A stretch of 64,000 bases of DNA from Ilumatobacteraceae bacterium (lineage in GTDB: Bacteria > Actinomycetota > Acidimicrobiia > Acidimicrobiales > Ilumatobacteraceae). The notes beneath the pieces are model-generated. The model saw only the letters and a list, made by a program, of their open reading frames with translations, did no database searches and had not been told where the DNA came from. The translations under genes were made by a program, and so were the position numbers. Location: positions 1 to 64,000 of the forward strand of contig JAKMEY010000065.1 in assembly GCA_022425725.1 (NCBI GenBank). Direction: 5' to 3'. This document shows, piece by piece, positions 17,242 to 25,404 of the stretch (position 1 is the first letter of the stretch; each line of letters opens with the position of its first letter).

Positions 17242-18416
17242 CCGTCGGTGCATGGTTCCAATGCTCGGCCGGTGTTGCTGGCGACATGACGATGGCGTCG
17301 CTCGTCGATGCTGGAGCTGATCAGTTCGCAATTATCGATGCCATTAGCTCTCTCGGTATCGATGGCTGGGCGATCACCTTTGAAGACGTTCAACGCTGTG
17401 GGGTTCGCGCGAAGTGGTCAAACGTCGTCATCGATGAACACGACACACCACATCATCACCGACCGGCACAACAGATTCTCGACCTCATCGGGTCGTCCGG
17501 CTTGTCGGCTGTCACCCGCGACCGTGCAGTAGCCGTCTATCAAACGCTCGCCGAGGTCGAAGGATCAATTCATGGGGTCGACGCCGCCGAGGTCGAACTG
17601 CACGAAGTTGGCGCGCTCGATTCGATCATCGATGTCGTCGGCTCGTGCGCAGCACTCGAGTCGCTTGGCATCGAGCAGGTCTCCCATTCAGCGATCGGTG
17701 TCGGACATGGAACCGTGACGACCGCACACGGGCAATTCCCTAACCCCGTGCCAGCGGTGTCGCGTCTGCTCGCAATGCATCACTCTTCAACCGTCGGAGT
17801 CGACACCACCATGGAACTTGCGACCCCCACCGGTGTCGCTCTGATGACAGTGCTTTCAAAAGGGCAGTCAGGCCCGTCTATGCCTGCGATGAACACTCGA
17901 TCAGTCGGTTTTGGAGCGGGCACTGCTGATACTCCGAATCGACCCAACGTGGTTCAGGTCGTCGTGGGAGACCTGGCCTCCCAACCGACTACTGACGGCG
18001 AGGTTGCAGTCGAAATCGCTGTCAATGTTGACGATGTCACTGGTGAAGTACTTGCCGACGCCATCGAGCAACTGCTCGCCGCTGGCGCATTTGATGCCTG
18101 GATCACTCCGATCATCATGAAGAAGGGACGCCCAGCGTTTACCGTTCGGGCGTTGTGTGACCCGGCGAGGTTGGAGGTCGTTCGGTCGACGATGATCACG
18201 CACACTGGCTCACTTGGTATTCGCGCCTCAGAAGTACATCGCTGGCCGCAGCAACGTGCCGAACATGTCGTGGTTGTTGACGGGCACAGTATTCGAGTCA
18301 AGGTGGCCGCTCATCGCGTGAAGGTTGAGTTCGACGACGCTCAGGCAGCTGCTCGAGCACTCGGAGTTCCGGTTCGAGACATCATCACTGCAGCGGAACG
18401 CCTCTCGCAGTCTTAG
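17238..18416 (+). CDS. larC: LarC, nickel insertion protein (DUF111)
   Basis: LarC inserts nickel into the pincer nucleotide using CTP. The 392-residue protein starts MTVGAWFQCSAGVAGDM, the family N-terminus, and carries a His-rich segment HDTPHHHRP near residue 70. VEGSIHGVDAAEVELHEVGALDSIIDVVG near 105-130 is diagnostic. The C-terminal half contains EIAVNVDDVTGE and PIIMKKGRPAFTVRALC. Translation is coupled to larB by an ATGA overlap. Its last four bases overlap the end of the convergent BTAD regulator gene. Users of the cofactor (LarA-type racemases) must be elsewhere. Confidence 0.92.
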   Translation: MTVGAWFQCSAGVAGDMTMASLVDAGADQFAIIDAISSLGIDGWAITFEDVQRCGVRAKWSNVVIDEHDTPHHHRPAQQILDLIGSSGLSAVTRDRAVAVYQTLAEVEGSIHGVDAAEVELHEVGALDSIIDVVGSCAALESLGIEQVSHSAIGVGHGTVTTAHGQFPNPVPAVSRLLAMHHSSTVGVDTTMELATPTGVALMTVLSKGQSGPSMPAMNTRSVGFGAGTADTPNRPNVVQVVVGDLASQPTTDGEVAVEIAVNVDDVTGEVLADAIEQLLAAGAFDAWITPIIMKKGRPAFTVRALCDPARLEVVRSTMITHTGSLGIRASEVHRWPQQRAEHVVVVDGHSIRVKVAAHRVKVEFDDAQAAARALGVPVRDIITAAERLSQS

Positions 18417-20122
18417 ACCGCCCGGTCGTCAAGCAGTTCGCGCCGCAGATTTCTCAGCATTGGCGATGGGGTGCCACTCGACCAGTCATCGGCGAGCACA
18501 CGCTCGTAGGAATCCCACTCTTGTCGTAATGCCGCAACGTCACCTTGAGCGGCGCGTGCTTTCATTCGTAACGCGATGAGTTCTTCGTCGCCCGGCAACA
18601 CCCGTAACCCTTGCCCGGTCGCCCACATCACTCCTGAAAGATCGGCGATTTCGAGATACGCCCGGGACAGTTCGGCCGCGGCCGTCGTTGCAAGAATGAC
18701 AAGTTCTGAAGTAAGCCCCTCTGGATCTGGCCATCGATACACCGACCCTTGGAACGGCAGACCTCTCAACAATGACACCGGCCAACGTAAACACGAGATG
18801 ATGTCAGCCGGTGCCTTCCCGTCGGTGCATTCGAGAGCAGTTCGCAACAAAGACGCATCGCTCACCACCCGCTTATCGACAATGAGGTCATCTCCCACAT
18901 CACGTTGAATCCAATCGGAGACCGAGTCGTCATTGTCGAACTGATTCAGTGTTCGGCGGATATCGGAGATCACATTTGCGAACGTTGTCGCCCGCACCGT
19001 CATCTCCCAAATCGCAGACTTCGCTCTCGATCTCGTCGTCCGTTCATCGTGAGTCATCATCCACGCAAGAAGTTCTTGCGACCGTCCACGCTCAAATGTG
19101 ACGGTGTCTCCTTCAGCGTTTTCAACCGCGACTTCGCCGAGCACGCGCACCATGTACGTATACGTAGGCACGTGGTCTGCGTTACGGCGACGCACTCTCC
19201 CTAACTGCGTCTCATCTGAGGTGGTCGTCAGCGTGTCGGTAGTTTCCTCAATCGAGTGATGACCCGATGATTCGAGTCGGTGTTGAAGTTGCCACGGCCG
19301 TCCCTGTACCGACCACGTCATTTCGTCATCAACGATCGCAACATCGATGACGAGCCCGGCACATGAGAGTTCAGAGCCTTCGGACACCAACTCGTTGAGC
19401 CTGCCCTCGAGTTGTGTCTGCCGGTGCTCGCTCCACAACGCCGTAGACCCTCCGCCCGCAAGTTGCTCTCTTGCACGACTCGAGCCGCTGCCCACAAAAC
19501 AGATCCCGCCGACGTCGCTGAGGTCAACGAAATACTCACGACCGCCAACATCTGTGCCGAGACTGATCAACAACGGATACGGAAAGTCTCCCTCTTTGAA
19601 CTCACAGGCCTCAACAAGCGACCATGTCGTTGGCGACACCGCGCTCCAACCGTCAGGGAGAGCGATCACCGGAGGCTCGTTCCACTCAACTCCCACACCT
19701 GTTGTCGGCTCGCTCACGATCGCAAGTCGCTCAAAGACCCGTTCGCACGGAAACGTTGCGATGCTTCGTGCGACAAGATCAACACGCGTTCCGAGATCGA
19801 GCTCTTCACAACGAACAGCCGGTCGCACTTGAACAGTGCTCGTTCGTTCAGACGCACGAACTTTGTGCGCGACTATTCGAAACAGCAACGAAGAGCTCGC
19901 CCCCACGCTGACCCCGAGCAGACAGAGCTCCAGGACGATTCGTGCCCAATCGTCATAGGTGATGGAGTGGTCACCCTTCATCGCGCTCCACAGCCAGCCC
20001 CGCAGAGCTGGTTCAGTTGATGCGCGCCAGAGCAGGACGAACAATGCACCGCCTATCACGGCAAGGGTGAAGAGGCCACCGTGAAATGACCTCTGCCGAC
20101 GACCGTGTTGAGATACCCGCAT
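18413..20122 (-). CDS. Membrane-anchored SARP/BTAD-like regulator
   Basis: A 569-residue protein with two N-terminal membrane helices (about residues 14-33 and 62-83), then a roughly 220-residue region without a recognised domain. Next comes an OmpR-type winged helix (about 320-410, starting YMVRVLGEVAVE and including RSQELLAWMMTH), and a C-terminal bacterial transcriptional activation domain of helical repeats (about 430-560). This resembles the DNA-binding and BTAD modules of SARP regulators, but tethered to the membrane. Sensing through the middle region is inference. I use ATG 20122 with GGGGG seven bases upstream; a TTG at 20137 also exists. Its promoter has a TACCGT box with a palindrome directly upstream. 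Confidence 0.75.
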   Translation of the reverse strand: MRVSQHGRRQRSFHGGLFTLAVIGGALFVLLWRASTEPALRGWLWSAMKGDHSITYDDWARIVLELCLLGVSVGASSSLLFRIVAHKVRASERTSTVQVRPAVRCEELDLGTRVDLVARSIATFPCERVFERLAIVSEPTTGVGVEWNEPPVIALPDGWSAVSPTTWSLVEACEFKEGDFPYPLLISLGTDVGGREYFVDLSDVGGICFVGSGSSRAREQLAGGGSTALWSEHRQTQLEGRLNELVSEGSELSCAGLVIDVAIVDDEMTWSVQGRPWQLQHRLESSGHHSIEETTDTLTTTSDETQLGRVRRRNADHVPTYTYMVRVLGEVAVENAEGDTVTFERGRSQELLAWMMTHDERTTRSRAKSAIWEMTVRATTFANVISDIRRTLNQFDNDDSVSDWIQRDVGDDLIVDKRVVSDASLLRTALECTDGKAPADIISCLRWPVSLLRGLPFQGSVYRWPDPEGLTSELVILATTAAAELSRAYLEIADLSGVMWATGQGLRVLPGDEELIALRMKARAAQGDVAALRQEWDSYERVLADDWSSGTPSPMLRNLRRELLDDRAV

Positions 20123-20147
20123 AACAAACCCCCGCAACGTGCAACGG

Positions 20148-20169
20148 ACGGTAGATCACAAGGTGTGAT
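20148..20169 (-). promoter_or_regulatory. -10 box and adjacent palindrome before the BTAD regulator gene
   Basis: On the minus strand, TACCGT (20148-20153) is preceded after one base by the inverted repeat at 20155-20169, read on the plus strand as ATCACA-AGG-TGTGAT. A protein bound there would sit between -35 and -10. The half sites resemble CRP/FNR half sites, but in inverted order and with a 3-base gap, so the regulator is unknown. Confidence 0.4.
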
Positions 20170-20223
20170 GGACGCGGCAGAATTTCTTAGAGGGGTGGTC
20201 TCATCGTCGGCGGCGGAACCACA

Positions 20224-21162
20224 TCAGAGAACACCAAGCGTCCAACCCTCCTCTTGGAGTACGAGCGAACGCTCACGTGCAGACAACGTCGGATTCGACC
20301 ACTTGTGAATCGAGCCATCACGATCTGCTCGACCCATAAGTCGAACGACCGTCATGACCTGAGCAGCATCGAGGATGTCATGGCATTCACGATCAATCTC
20401 AAACATGCTCGGCCACACTTCAGCGAACACGACATCACCTGGCCCACCTCGCAGCGATGTCTCACCGATACCTGTTTCAAATGGCCAAATAACGATCCGC
20501 TCACCAAATTCAGTCGAAACGCGTAAACGCTCGAGCCAGGCGATACCCATCAACATCTGGCTGCCGACGCTTCCCGGATACGCAAGTTGCCATGAGCTAA
20601 ATGGACGATGCCCATCGGCACGCACGCGATGCTCACCAACACGAAACTCATCGAAGGGCGCATACGAATCTGGGCGATACCGAGACACCCCGGTGCTTGA
20701 GGAGGCCCCCGGGTAACCCCAGAACGGCCTCACATCTACCGAGCGATCGCAGCGGTCATTTAAATCTGCCGCGATGTCAAACCGATTGTTGCGGTTGTTC
20801 GGTTCATCAACAATGTGGGCACCAACCCACGACCACACGTCACGCCAGGAAGCATCAGGGTCATCGGCAATCACGTTCGCAAGACCAGCCGGGTACCCAA
20901 ACGAAAAGTCGCAACCAACGAGAACGCGCTCAGATCGGTCTGTCAGAATTTCGCACAACACGCTCGTCGTCTCTTCTCGCGTCCGAGGATTATGAACGAA
21001 CACGACCTCACCGCCGCGGTCGGCAACCGCCACCCAGATCGAATCTTTTCCTTGCTTCGGCGAGGCGTTTGCACTCCAATCGATCATCACATAACGATCA
21101 AAACACTGATCTGATGAAGAGGGGGTTGCCACGCCAAAAGTCTCCCATGACCAAGTACTCAC
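20224..21162 (-). CDS. Uncharacterised RNase H-fold-like protein
   Basis: A 312-residue cytoplasmic protein. The segment FDRYVMIDWSANASPKQGKDSIWVA near residues 21-45 looks like the first beta hairpin of an RNase H-like (DUF429-type) fold, with Asp and Lys in conserved-looking places. It continues with VLVGCDFSFGYP near 96, a second likely acidic site. I recall relatives in proteobacteria carrying unreliable cobalamin or molybdopterin labels, so I propose no function. The start is GTG, with no clear -10 box or Shine-Dalgarno. It is followed by 86 bases, then the BTAD regulator on the same strand. Confidence 0.6.
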   Translation of the reverse strand: MSTWSWETFGVATPSSSDQCFDRYVMIDWSANASPKQGKDSIWVAVADRGGEVVFVHNPRTREETTSVLCEILTDRSERVLVGCDFSFGYPAGLANVIADDPDASWRDVWSWVGAHIVDEPNNRNNRFDIAADLNDRCDRSVDVRPFWGYPGASSSTGVSRYRPDSYAPFDEFRVGEHRVRADGHRPFSSWQLAYPGSVGSQMLMGIAWLERLRVSTEFGERIVIWPFETGIGETSLRGGPGDVVFAEVWPSMFEIDRECHDILDAAQVMTVVRLMGRADRDGSIHKWSNPTLSARERSLVLQEEGWTLGVL

Positions 21163-21206
21163 ACAGCCATTCCGAACACAATCGTCTCAGCGCAGGTGTG
21201 TCGAAT

Positions 21207-21241
21207 TTGACACTCAAGACTTCCAGAGAAAGGGATAGCGT
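21207..21241 (+). promoter_or_regulatory. Possible promoter upstream of the cyclic-nucleotide-binding gene
   Basis: A perfect TTGACA lies at 21207-21212. The best -10 candidate, TAGCGT at 21236-21241, is 23 bases away, too far for a standard spacer, so the assignment is weak. If transcription starts near here, the gene has a leader of about 70 bases. Confidence 0.25.
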
Positions 21242-21306
21242 TCGCATTATCGGCCGAACTTTAAGCCGGTCGAATTACAGAGGAATTCGCTCAATGCGAG
21301 TTCCAC

Positions 21307-21312
21307 AAGGAG
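21307..21312 (+). promoter_or_regulatory. Strong Shine-Dalgarno
   Basis: AAGGAG sits six bases before the ATG at 21319. It is one of the few strong ribosome sites in the window; most first genes here look leaderless. Confidence 0.7.
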
Positions 21313-21318
21313 AATCCC

Positions 21319-21738
21319 ATGGCACACGCATATCACAACCACCTCGTTTCAGTTCCGCTGTTTGCAGATCTCGATGAGAGTGAACTCGATGCAGTCGCAG
21401 CAATCACGACCGAACTCAACTTCTCAGCCGGCACAGCGCTGATGAACGAGGGAGCAGGCGCCCACGAGATGGTTGTCGTCGTAGACGGAACACTCGAAGT
21501 CACCCGTGCAGGCGAGCACATCGCCGACATCGGACCTGGTGGCTTCGCTGGAGAAATGGCCGTGCTCACTCACGCTCGCCGCGACGCCACCGTCACAGCG
21601 AAGAGCGACGTCAAGGCCCTTCATCTCGACGGCCGCGCCTTCGGTGACCTCATCCAGCAGGTTCCATCAGTTGCCGCCAAGATGCTGCCCATCGTTGCTG
21701 CTCGCGTTGTCGAGAACAGCACGAACCACCAGCACTGA
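21319..21738 (+). CDS. Stand-alone cyclic-nucleotide-binding-domain protein
   Basis: A 139-residue protein consisting of one cNMP-binding (CRP-type effector) domain. VPLFADLDESELDAVAAI leads into the beta roll, with DIGPGGFAGEMAVLTHARRDATVTA near residues 72-96 as the phosphate-binding cassette (G-E-x-A with RRDATV). No DNA-binding helix-turn-helix follows; the protein ends soon after the C-helix in ENSTNHQH. It may be a cAMP/cGMP sensor acting through protein partners, or a degenerate CRP; this is inference. It has a perfect Shine-Dalgarno and a long leader, unlike most genes here, suggesting high expression. It converges on the MFS gene with three bases between stops. Confidence 0.8.
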   Translation: MAHAYHNHLVSVPLFADLDESELDAVAAITTELNFSAGTALMNEGAGAHEMVVVVDGTLEVTRAGEHIADIGPGGFAGEMAVLTHARRDATVTAKSDVKALHLDGRAFGDLIQQVPSVAAKMLPIVAARVVENSTNHQH

Positions 21739-21741
21739 GCA

Positions 21742-22851
21742 TCAGCCTCCCAACACGGTGTTCGCTCGTGCGAACGCCACCAACGCGATCACTGCAAGAC
21801 CCAGCATCATCCACGGAAAAGTGGATGTACCTGAGATGTCGATCATTTGGCCGATGAGGTAGGGAAACGCAAGTCCTCCCATGCCTGCAGATGCCATGAA
21901 CCATGACGTGTCAGACCCCGAAAGTTGGATACGTCGCTCGAGGTAGGCCATCATCACGGGAAACTGGGGAGCGGTCGCAAACCCGAAGAGCACGGTGCCG
22001 ACCCACAGTCCGAGGGCTGTTCCCTGCGAGGCAACCAAAACCACCGTGGCAACAACGGCCGTTGTTGCAGAGAACACCATGACAACTTTGGGTCGAACCT
22101 TGTCTGAAATCCATGCCGACATTAAGCGACCGCCGGCAAACGCCACCCAAAACGCTGTTGTGATTAACGTCGCTGCTCGTCCGCTGAAACCGACTTCTTC
22201 AGAATAAGTGTGAATCCAGCCGGAGAATCCGATCTCCACGCCGACGTAGACAAAGAAGAACATTGCCGCAATCACCAGCACCCTTCGCGACGCAGTCGAT
22301 TGCTCCTCACGTCTGACGAGGGGCGCTGTCGGCGAAGGGACGATGAATGCCCAAACCGCCATCACCAATGCGACCGCGGCTCCGAGGCGAGCGGCCGCAT
22401 CGACACCGAGCGCGACCACAAGTGGAGCGATAAGGGCACCGGCGCCAAAACTGAAGTGAAGGAGATTCATTGCGCGACCGACATGTTCTCCGAGATGCCA
22501 GATCAACAATGTGTTCGCACTCACATCTCCTATCGCGGCTGCGAGCCCAATCGTCACCATCACAATCCACAGCGACCGCAGAGATGTCGCGAATGGCAGC
22601 GCCATTAATGCAGTAGCGATCATCAGAAAGCCAACGGCATACATCCGGTTCCCGTCCAACCGATCGAGCACTCGCCCTGCGAGCACCGAACCCACGATGA
22701 ACCCGAGTTGGAGCGCCAAGAACAGCGAACCAATTTCTGCAATTGACGATCCCGTTCGCTCCCGAAGCGTGGACAACGAAGGACCAACCATCGTGAGCGC
22801 AAACCCACTGATGGCAAAGCTCACAAGGTAAAGAGGAGTCGGCTTGCGCAC
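21742..22851 (-). CDS. MFS transporter
   Basis: A 369-residue major facilitator with about 12 predicted membrane helices. The first half contains LAGRVLDRLDGNRMYAVGF, the loop 2-3 signature of the superfamily, near residue 60. The second half contains FAGGRLMSAWISDKVRPKVVM near 240. Its length is typical. The substrate is not readable; some relatives of this shape carry sugars. I use a GTG start, because TAGTTT lies exactly seven bases upstream; a TTG three codons earlier is less likely. It is divergent from the CoxL-like gene, and the two -10 boxes overlap by two bases. Confidence 0.85.
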   Translation of the reverse strand: MRKPTPLYLVSFAISGFALTMVGPSLSTLRERTGSSIAEIGSLFLALQLGFIVGSVLAGRVLDRLDGNRMYAVGFLMIATALMALPFATSLRSLWIVMVTIGLAAAIGDVSANTLLIWHLGEHVGRAMNLLHFSFGAGALIAPLVVALGVDAAARLGAAVALVMAVWAFIVPSPTAPLVRREEQSTASRRVLVIAAMFFFVYVGVEIGFSGWIHTYSEEVGFSGRAATLITTAFWVAFAGGRLMSAWISDKVRPKVVMVFSATTAVVATVVLVASQGTALGLWVGTVLFGFATAPQFPVMMAYLERRIQLSGSDTSWFMASAGMGGLAFPYLIGQMIDISGTSTFPWMMLGLAVIALVAFARANTVLGG

Positions 22852-22858
22852 GGCCAAC

Positions 22859-22864
22859 AAACTA
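22859..22864 (-). promoter_or_regulatory. -10 box for the MFS gene
   Basis: TAGTTT on the minus strand is seven bases before the GTG at 22851 and overlaps the opposing -10 box by two bases, so the two promoters probably exclude each other. Confidence 0.45.
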
Positions 22865-22868
22865 CGGT
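22863..22868 (+). promoter_or_regulatory. -10 box for the CoxL-like gene
   Basis: TACGGT is six bases before the ATG at 22875, predicting a leaderless transcript. Confidence 0.45.
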
Positions 22869-22874
22869 CATTGA

Positions 22875-25292
22875 ATGGCCGAATCCTCAGATCACTCCAA
22901 CTTGCATGGGTCGATTCTCGGCACTCGGGTAGTGAGAAGTGAAGACCCGAAACTGCTCACGGGGAGCGGCCATTACACAGCAGATCTCCCTCAACACATC
23001 GTCAAGCAGGCCCTCCATGCCATCTTCGTGCCGTCACCGGTTGCGCACGGAACACTTCTCGAGGTGCATACCGAAGATGCATCTGAAGTTGATGGCGTCG
23101 TCACCATCATCACCGGCACAGCGCTTCGAGATGAACTCGGAGTTGATGCCCATCACGGCTTCGTGCCCATCGGCTCAAGGTTTGCTCGACATCCCATCGC
23201 AGTCGATGCGGTCAGGTACGTCGGCGAGCCGATTGCGCTTGTCGTCGCCGAGACTCGTGCCGCAGCCGCCGATGCAGCCCAGTTGGTGTGGGCCGATATC
23301 GATGTCCTCCCGTCGGTAACCGATATGGAGGCAGCAGTTGCCGACGACGCTCCAACACTCTTTGACGGAGATGAGGGCAACATTGCGTTTGTCGAGGTCA
23401 GTGATGACCCAATCGATATCGATGCAATGTCAACCCGCGTCGTACGCGGCACGTATCTGAATCAACGCGTCGTTGTCGGCTCGATGGAACCCGATGCCTG
23501 CCTCGCTGAACCCACAGATGACAACAAAAAGTTGACGCTCTGGGCTTCGACGCAGATGCCGCACATGCTTCGAGATCAACTTGCTGCAACGTTGTCAATC
23601 GATCGTGATTCCGTGCGAGTGCGTACACCTGCAGTCGGTGGAGGATTCGGTGGCAAAGCCGGTCTTCACCACGAGTACACCGCCGTGGTTGCCGCCGCCC
23701 GGCATCTCAACCGCCCGGTGCTCTGGGCACCGTCACGCTCTGAAGACATGCTCACCATGCCTCACGGCAGAGGGCAGATTCAATGGGCGGAAGCTGGCTT
23801 CGACGATGACGGCACGCTCACCGGATTTCGATTCAGAATTCTCGGTGATTCGGGCGCCTATCCAACTATTGGCGCAGCACTCGTCGGCGGTACGAGACGC
23901 ATGGCCCCTGGCACCTATTTGGTGCCGGCATTTCAAGCCCATGCCATTAGCGCAACAACCAACACCACATGTGTGGGCGCCTATCGCGGAGCGGGTCGAC
24001 CCGAAGCAACCTCGATGGTCGAACGGCTCATGGACCAGGCCGCCCATGAACTCGATATCGACCCGATTGAACTCCGGCGGCGAAATCTGCTTGCTGATGA
24101 TGTATTTCCGTTCACTTCAGCGACCGGTAACACCTATGACTCTGGTCGCTACCTCCACACACTTGAGCGCGCAGCCGACCTCGCTAACTACGAATCGCAG
24201 CGCGAAGAACAACGCGAGCGCAGAGCAAGAGGTGACCGCATGCAGCTCGGCATTGGCGTCGCCAGCTATGTCGAGATCACGGCTGGCGGCAGTTCTGAGG
24301 AATATGCGGCGGTCAGTGTGCATGCCGACGGCTCAGCAACTGTTGCTGCGGGTACCGCAGCTCATGGCCAGGGGCACGCAACGTCATACGCGATGATCGT
24401 GTCGGCCGCTACCGGCATCCCGATCGATCGCATTACCCACATCGACGGTGACACCGACCTACTTCCGCGAGGCGGAGGCACAGGAGGGTCACGGTCTCTC
24501 CAACTTGGCGGGTCGGCTGTCGTCGGGGCACGTGATGCTGTCATCGAACACGCCCGATCGATTGCCGCCCAGCAACTCGAAGCCGATGTCGCGGATGTCG
24601 TACTCGATGTTGCCTCCGGGGGTTTCCACGTCGCAGGAGTGCCCGCAACGACGGTGGTGTGGTCAGAGATTGCGCAGCAGTCTGAATCGCAAGGTGAACA
24701 ACTTTCTGCCGAGCACGTGTTTAATCAATCGGGGTCCACATTTCCGTTCGGAGCCCATGTCGCAGTTGTCGAGGTTGACACCGAAACAGGGCGCGTCACG
24801 ATCGTTCAGCACGTTGCGGTTGACGATTGTGGCACCGTTCTCAACCCAGTGATCGTTGAGGGCCAACAGCACGGAGGAATTGCGTCGGGCATTGGCCAAG
24901 CCCTCTACGAAGAGGTCAGGTATGACTCTGACGGAAATCCGCTCACTGCGAATTTCGCTGACTACGGACTACCTGCGGCATCGGAAATGCCGTCATTTGA
25001 TGTGCATTCAACCGAAACACCGTCACCGCTGAACCCGCTGGGTGCCAAAGGCATCGGCGAAGCGTCAACCATTGGAAGCACCCCTGCGATCCAAAATGCG
25101 GTGATCGATGCACTCAGCCATCTCGGTGTTCGCCATATCGATATGCCGTGCACCCCAGAGCGTGTGTGGAGAGCGATCCAACAACCCGCAGACCCCTGGA
25201 GAGAACCACCAGCAGCGTTCGCAAACGTCGCTGCACAGCGCACCGCTCCCGCCGTTGATGAAGCAGTTGACGAAGCTGCAGATGGCATCTGA
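22875..25292 (+). CDS. Xanthine dehydrogenase-family molybdoprotein, large subunit (CoxL-like)
   Basis: An 805-residue molybdenum-cofactor subunit. The N-terminal a/b hammerhead domain begins GTRVVRSEDPKLLTGSGHY. Cofactor-binding segments are GGGFGGKAGLHHEY near residue 255, AYRGAGRPEA near 373, HGQGHATSYAMI near 500 and KGIGEASTIGSTPA near 725. The active loop reads AYRGAGR, as in form II CODH-like proteins; true form I CO dehydrogenase has AYRCSFR with the copper-ligand Cys, so CO oxidation is unlikely. The substrate may be an aldehyde or N-heterocycle (inference). The FAD and 2Fe-2S subunits usually adjacent are missing. The C-terminus (from about residue 780) is an acidic, low-complexity extension. 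Confidence 0.85.
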   Translation: MAESSDHSNLHGSILGTRVVRSEDPKLLTGSGHYTADLPQHIVKQALHAIFVPSPVAHGTLLEVHTEDASEVDGVVTIITGTALRDELGVDAHHGFVPIGSRFARHPIAVDAVRYVGEPIALVVAETRAAAADAAQLVWADIDVLPSVTDMEAAVADDAPTLFDGDEGNIAFVEVSDDPIDIDAMSTRVVRGTYLNQRVVVGSMEPDACLAEPTDDNKKLTLWASTQMPHMLRDQLAATLSIDRDSVRVRTPAVGGGFGGKAGLHHEYTAVVAAARHLNRPVLWAPSRSEDMLTMPHGRGQIQWAEAGFDDDGTLTGFRFRILGDSGAYPTIGAALVGGTRRMAPGTYLVPAFQAHAISATTNTTCVGAYRGAGRPEATSMVERLMDQAAHELDIDPIELRRRNLLADDVFPFTSATGNTYDSGRYLHTLERAADLANYESQREEQRERRARGDRMQLGIGVASYVEITAGGSSEEYAAVSVHADGSATVAAGTAAHGQGHATSYAMIVSAATGIPIDRITHIDGDTDLLPRGGGTGGSRSLQLGGSAVVGARDAVIEHARSIAAQQLEADVADVVLDVASGGFHVAGVPATTVVWSEIAQQSESQGEQLSAEHVFNQSGSTFPFGAHVAVVEVDTETGRVTIVQHVAVDDCGTVLNPVIVEGQQHGGIASGIGQALYEEVRYDSDGNPLTANFADYGLPAASEMPSFDVHSTETPSPLNPLGAKGIGEASTIGSTPAIQNAVIDALSHLGVRHIDMPCTPERVWRAIQQPADPWREPPAAFANVAAQRTAPAVDEAVDEAADGI

Positions 25293-25404
25293 TCGCCGAT
25301 ACTCGATATGCAAACACGCGGGCGATATCAGTAACGACAACGCAATCTCGCCCAGAGGCTGATCCGCTTCCATTGACGGCCTGCTCATCGGGCAGGATGT
25401 CTCT

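Noticed and set aside
20601-21377. 258-codon plus-strand frame over the RNase H-like gene
   Set aside because: Arg/His-rich, no domain; the minus-strand frame has a plausible fold and better codon use.
22875-25292. Aerobic CO dehydrogenase
   Set aside because: The active-site loop reads AYRGAGR, not the AYRCSFR of true CO oxidisers.
25377-25397. Possible hairpin CCTGC...GCAGG before the CoA-transferase gene
   Set aside because: Five base pairs only, no U-run, and no sign of a riboswitch or attenuator.
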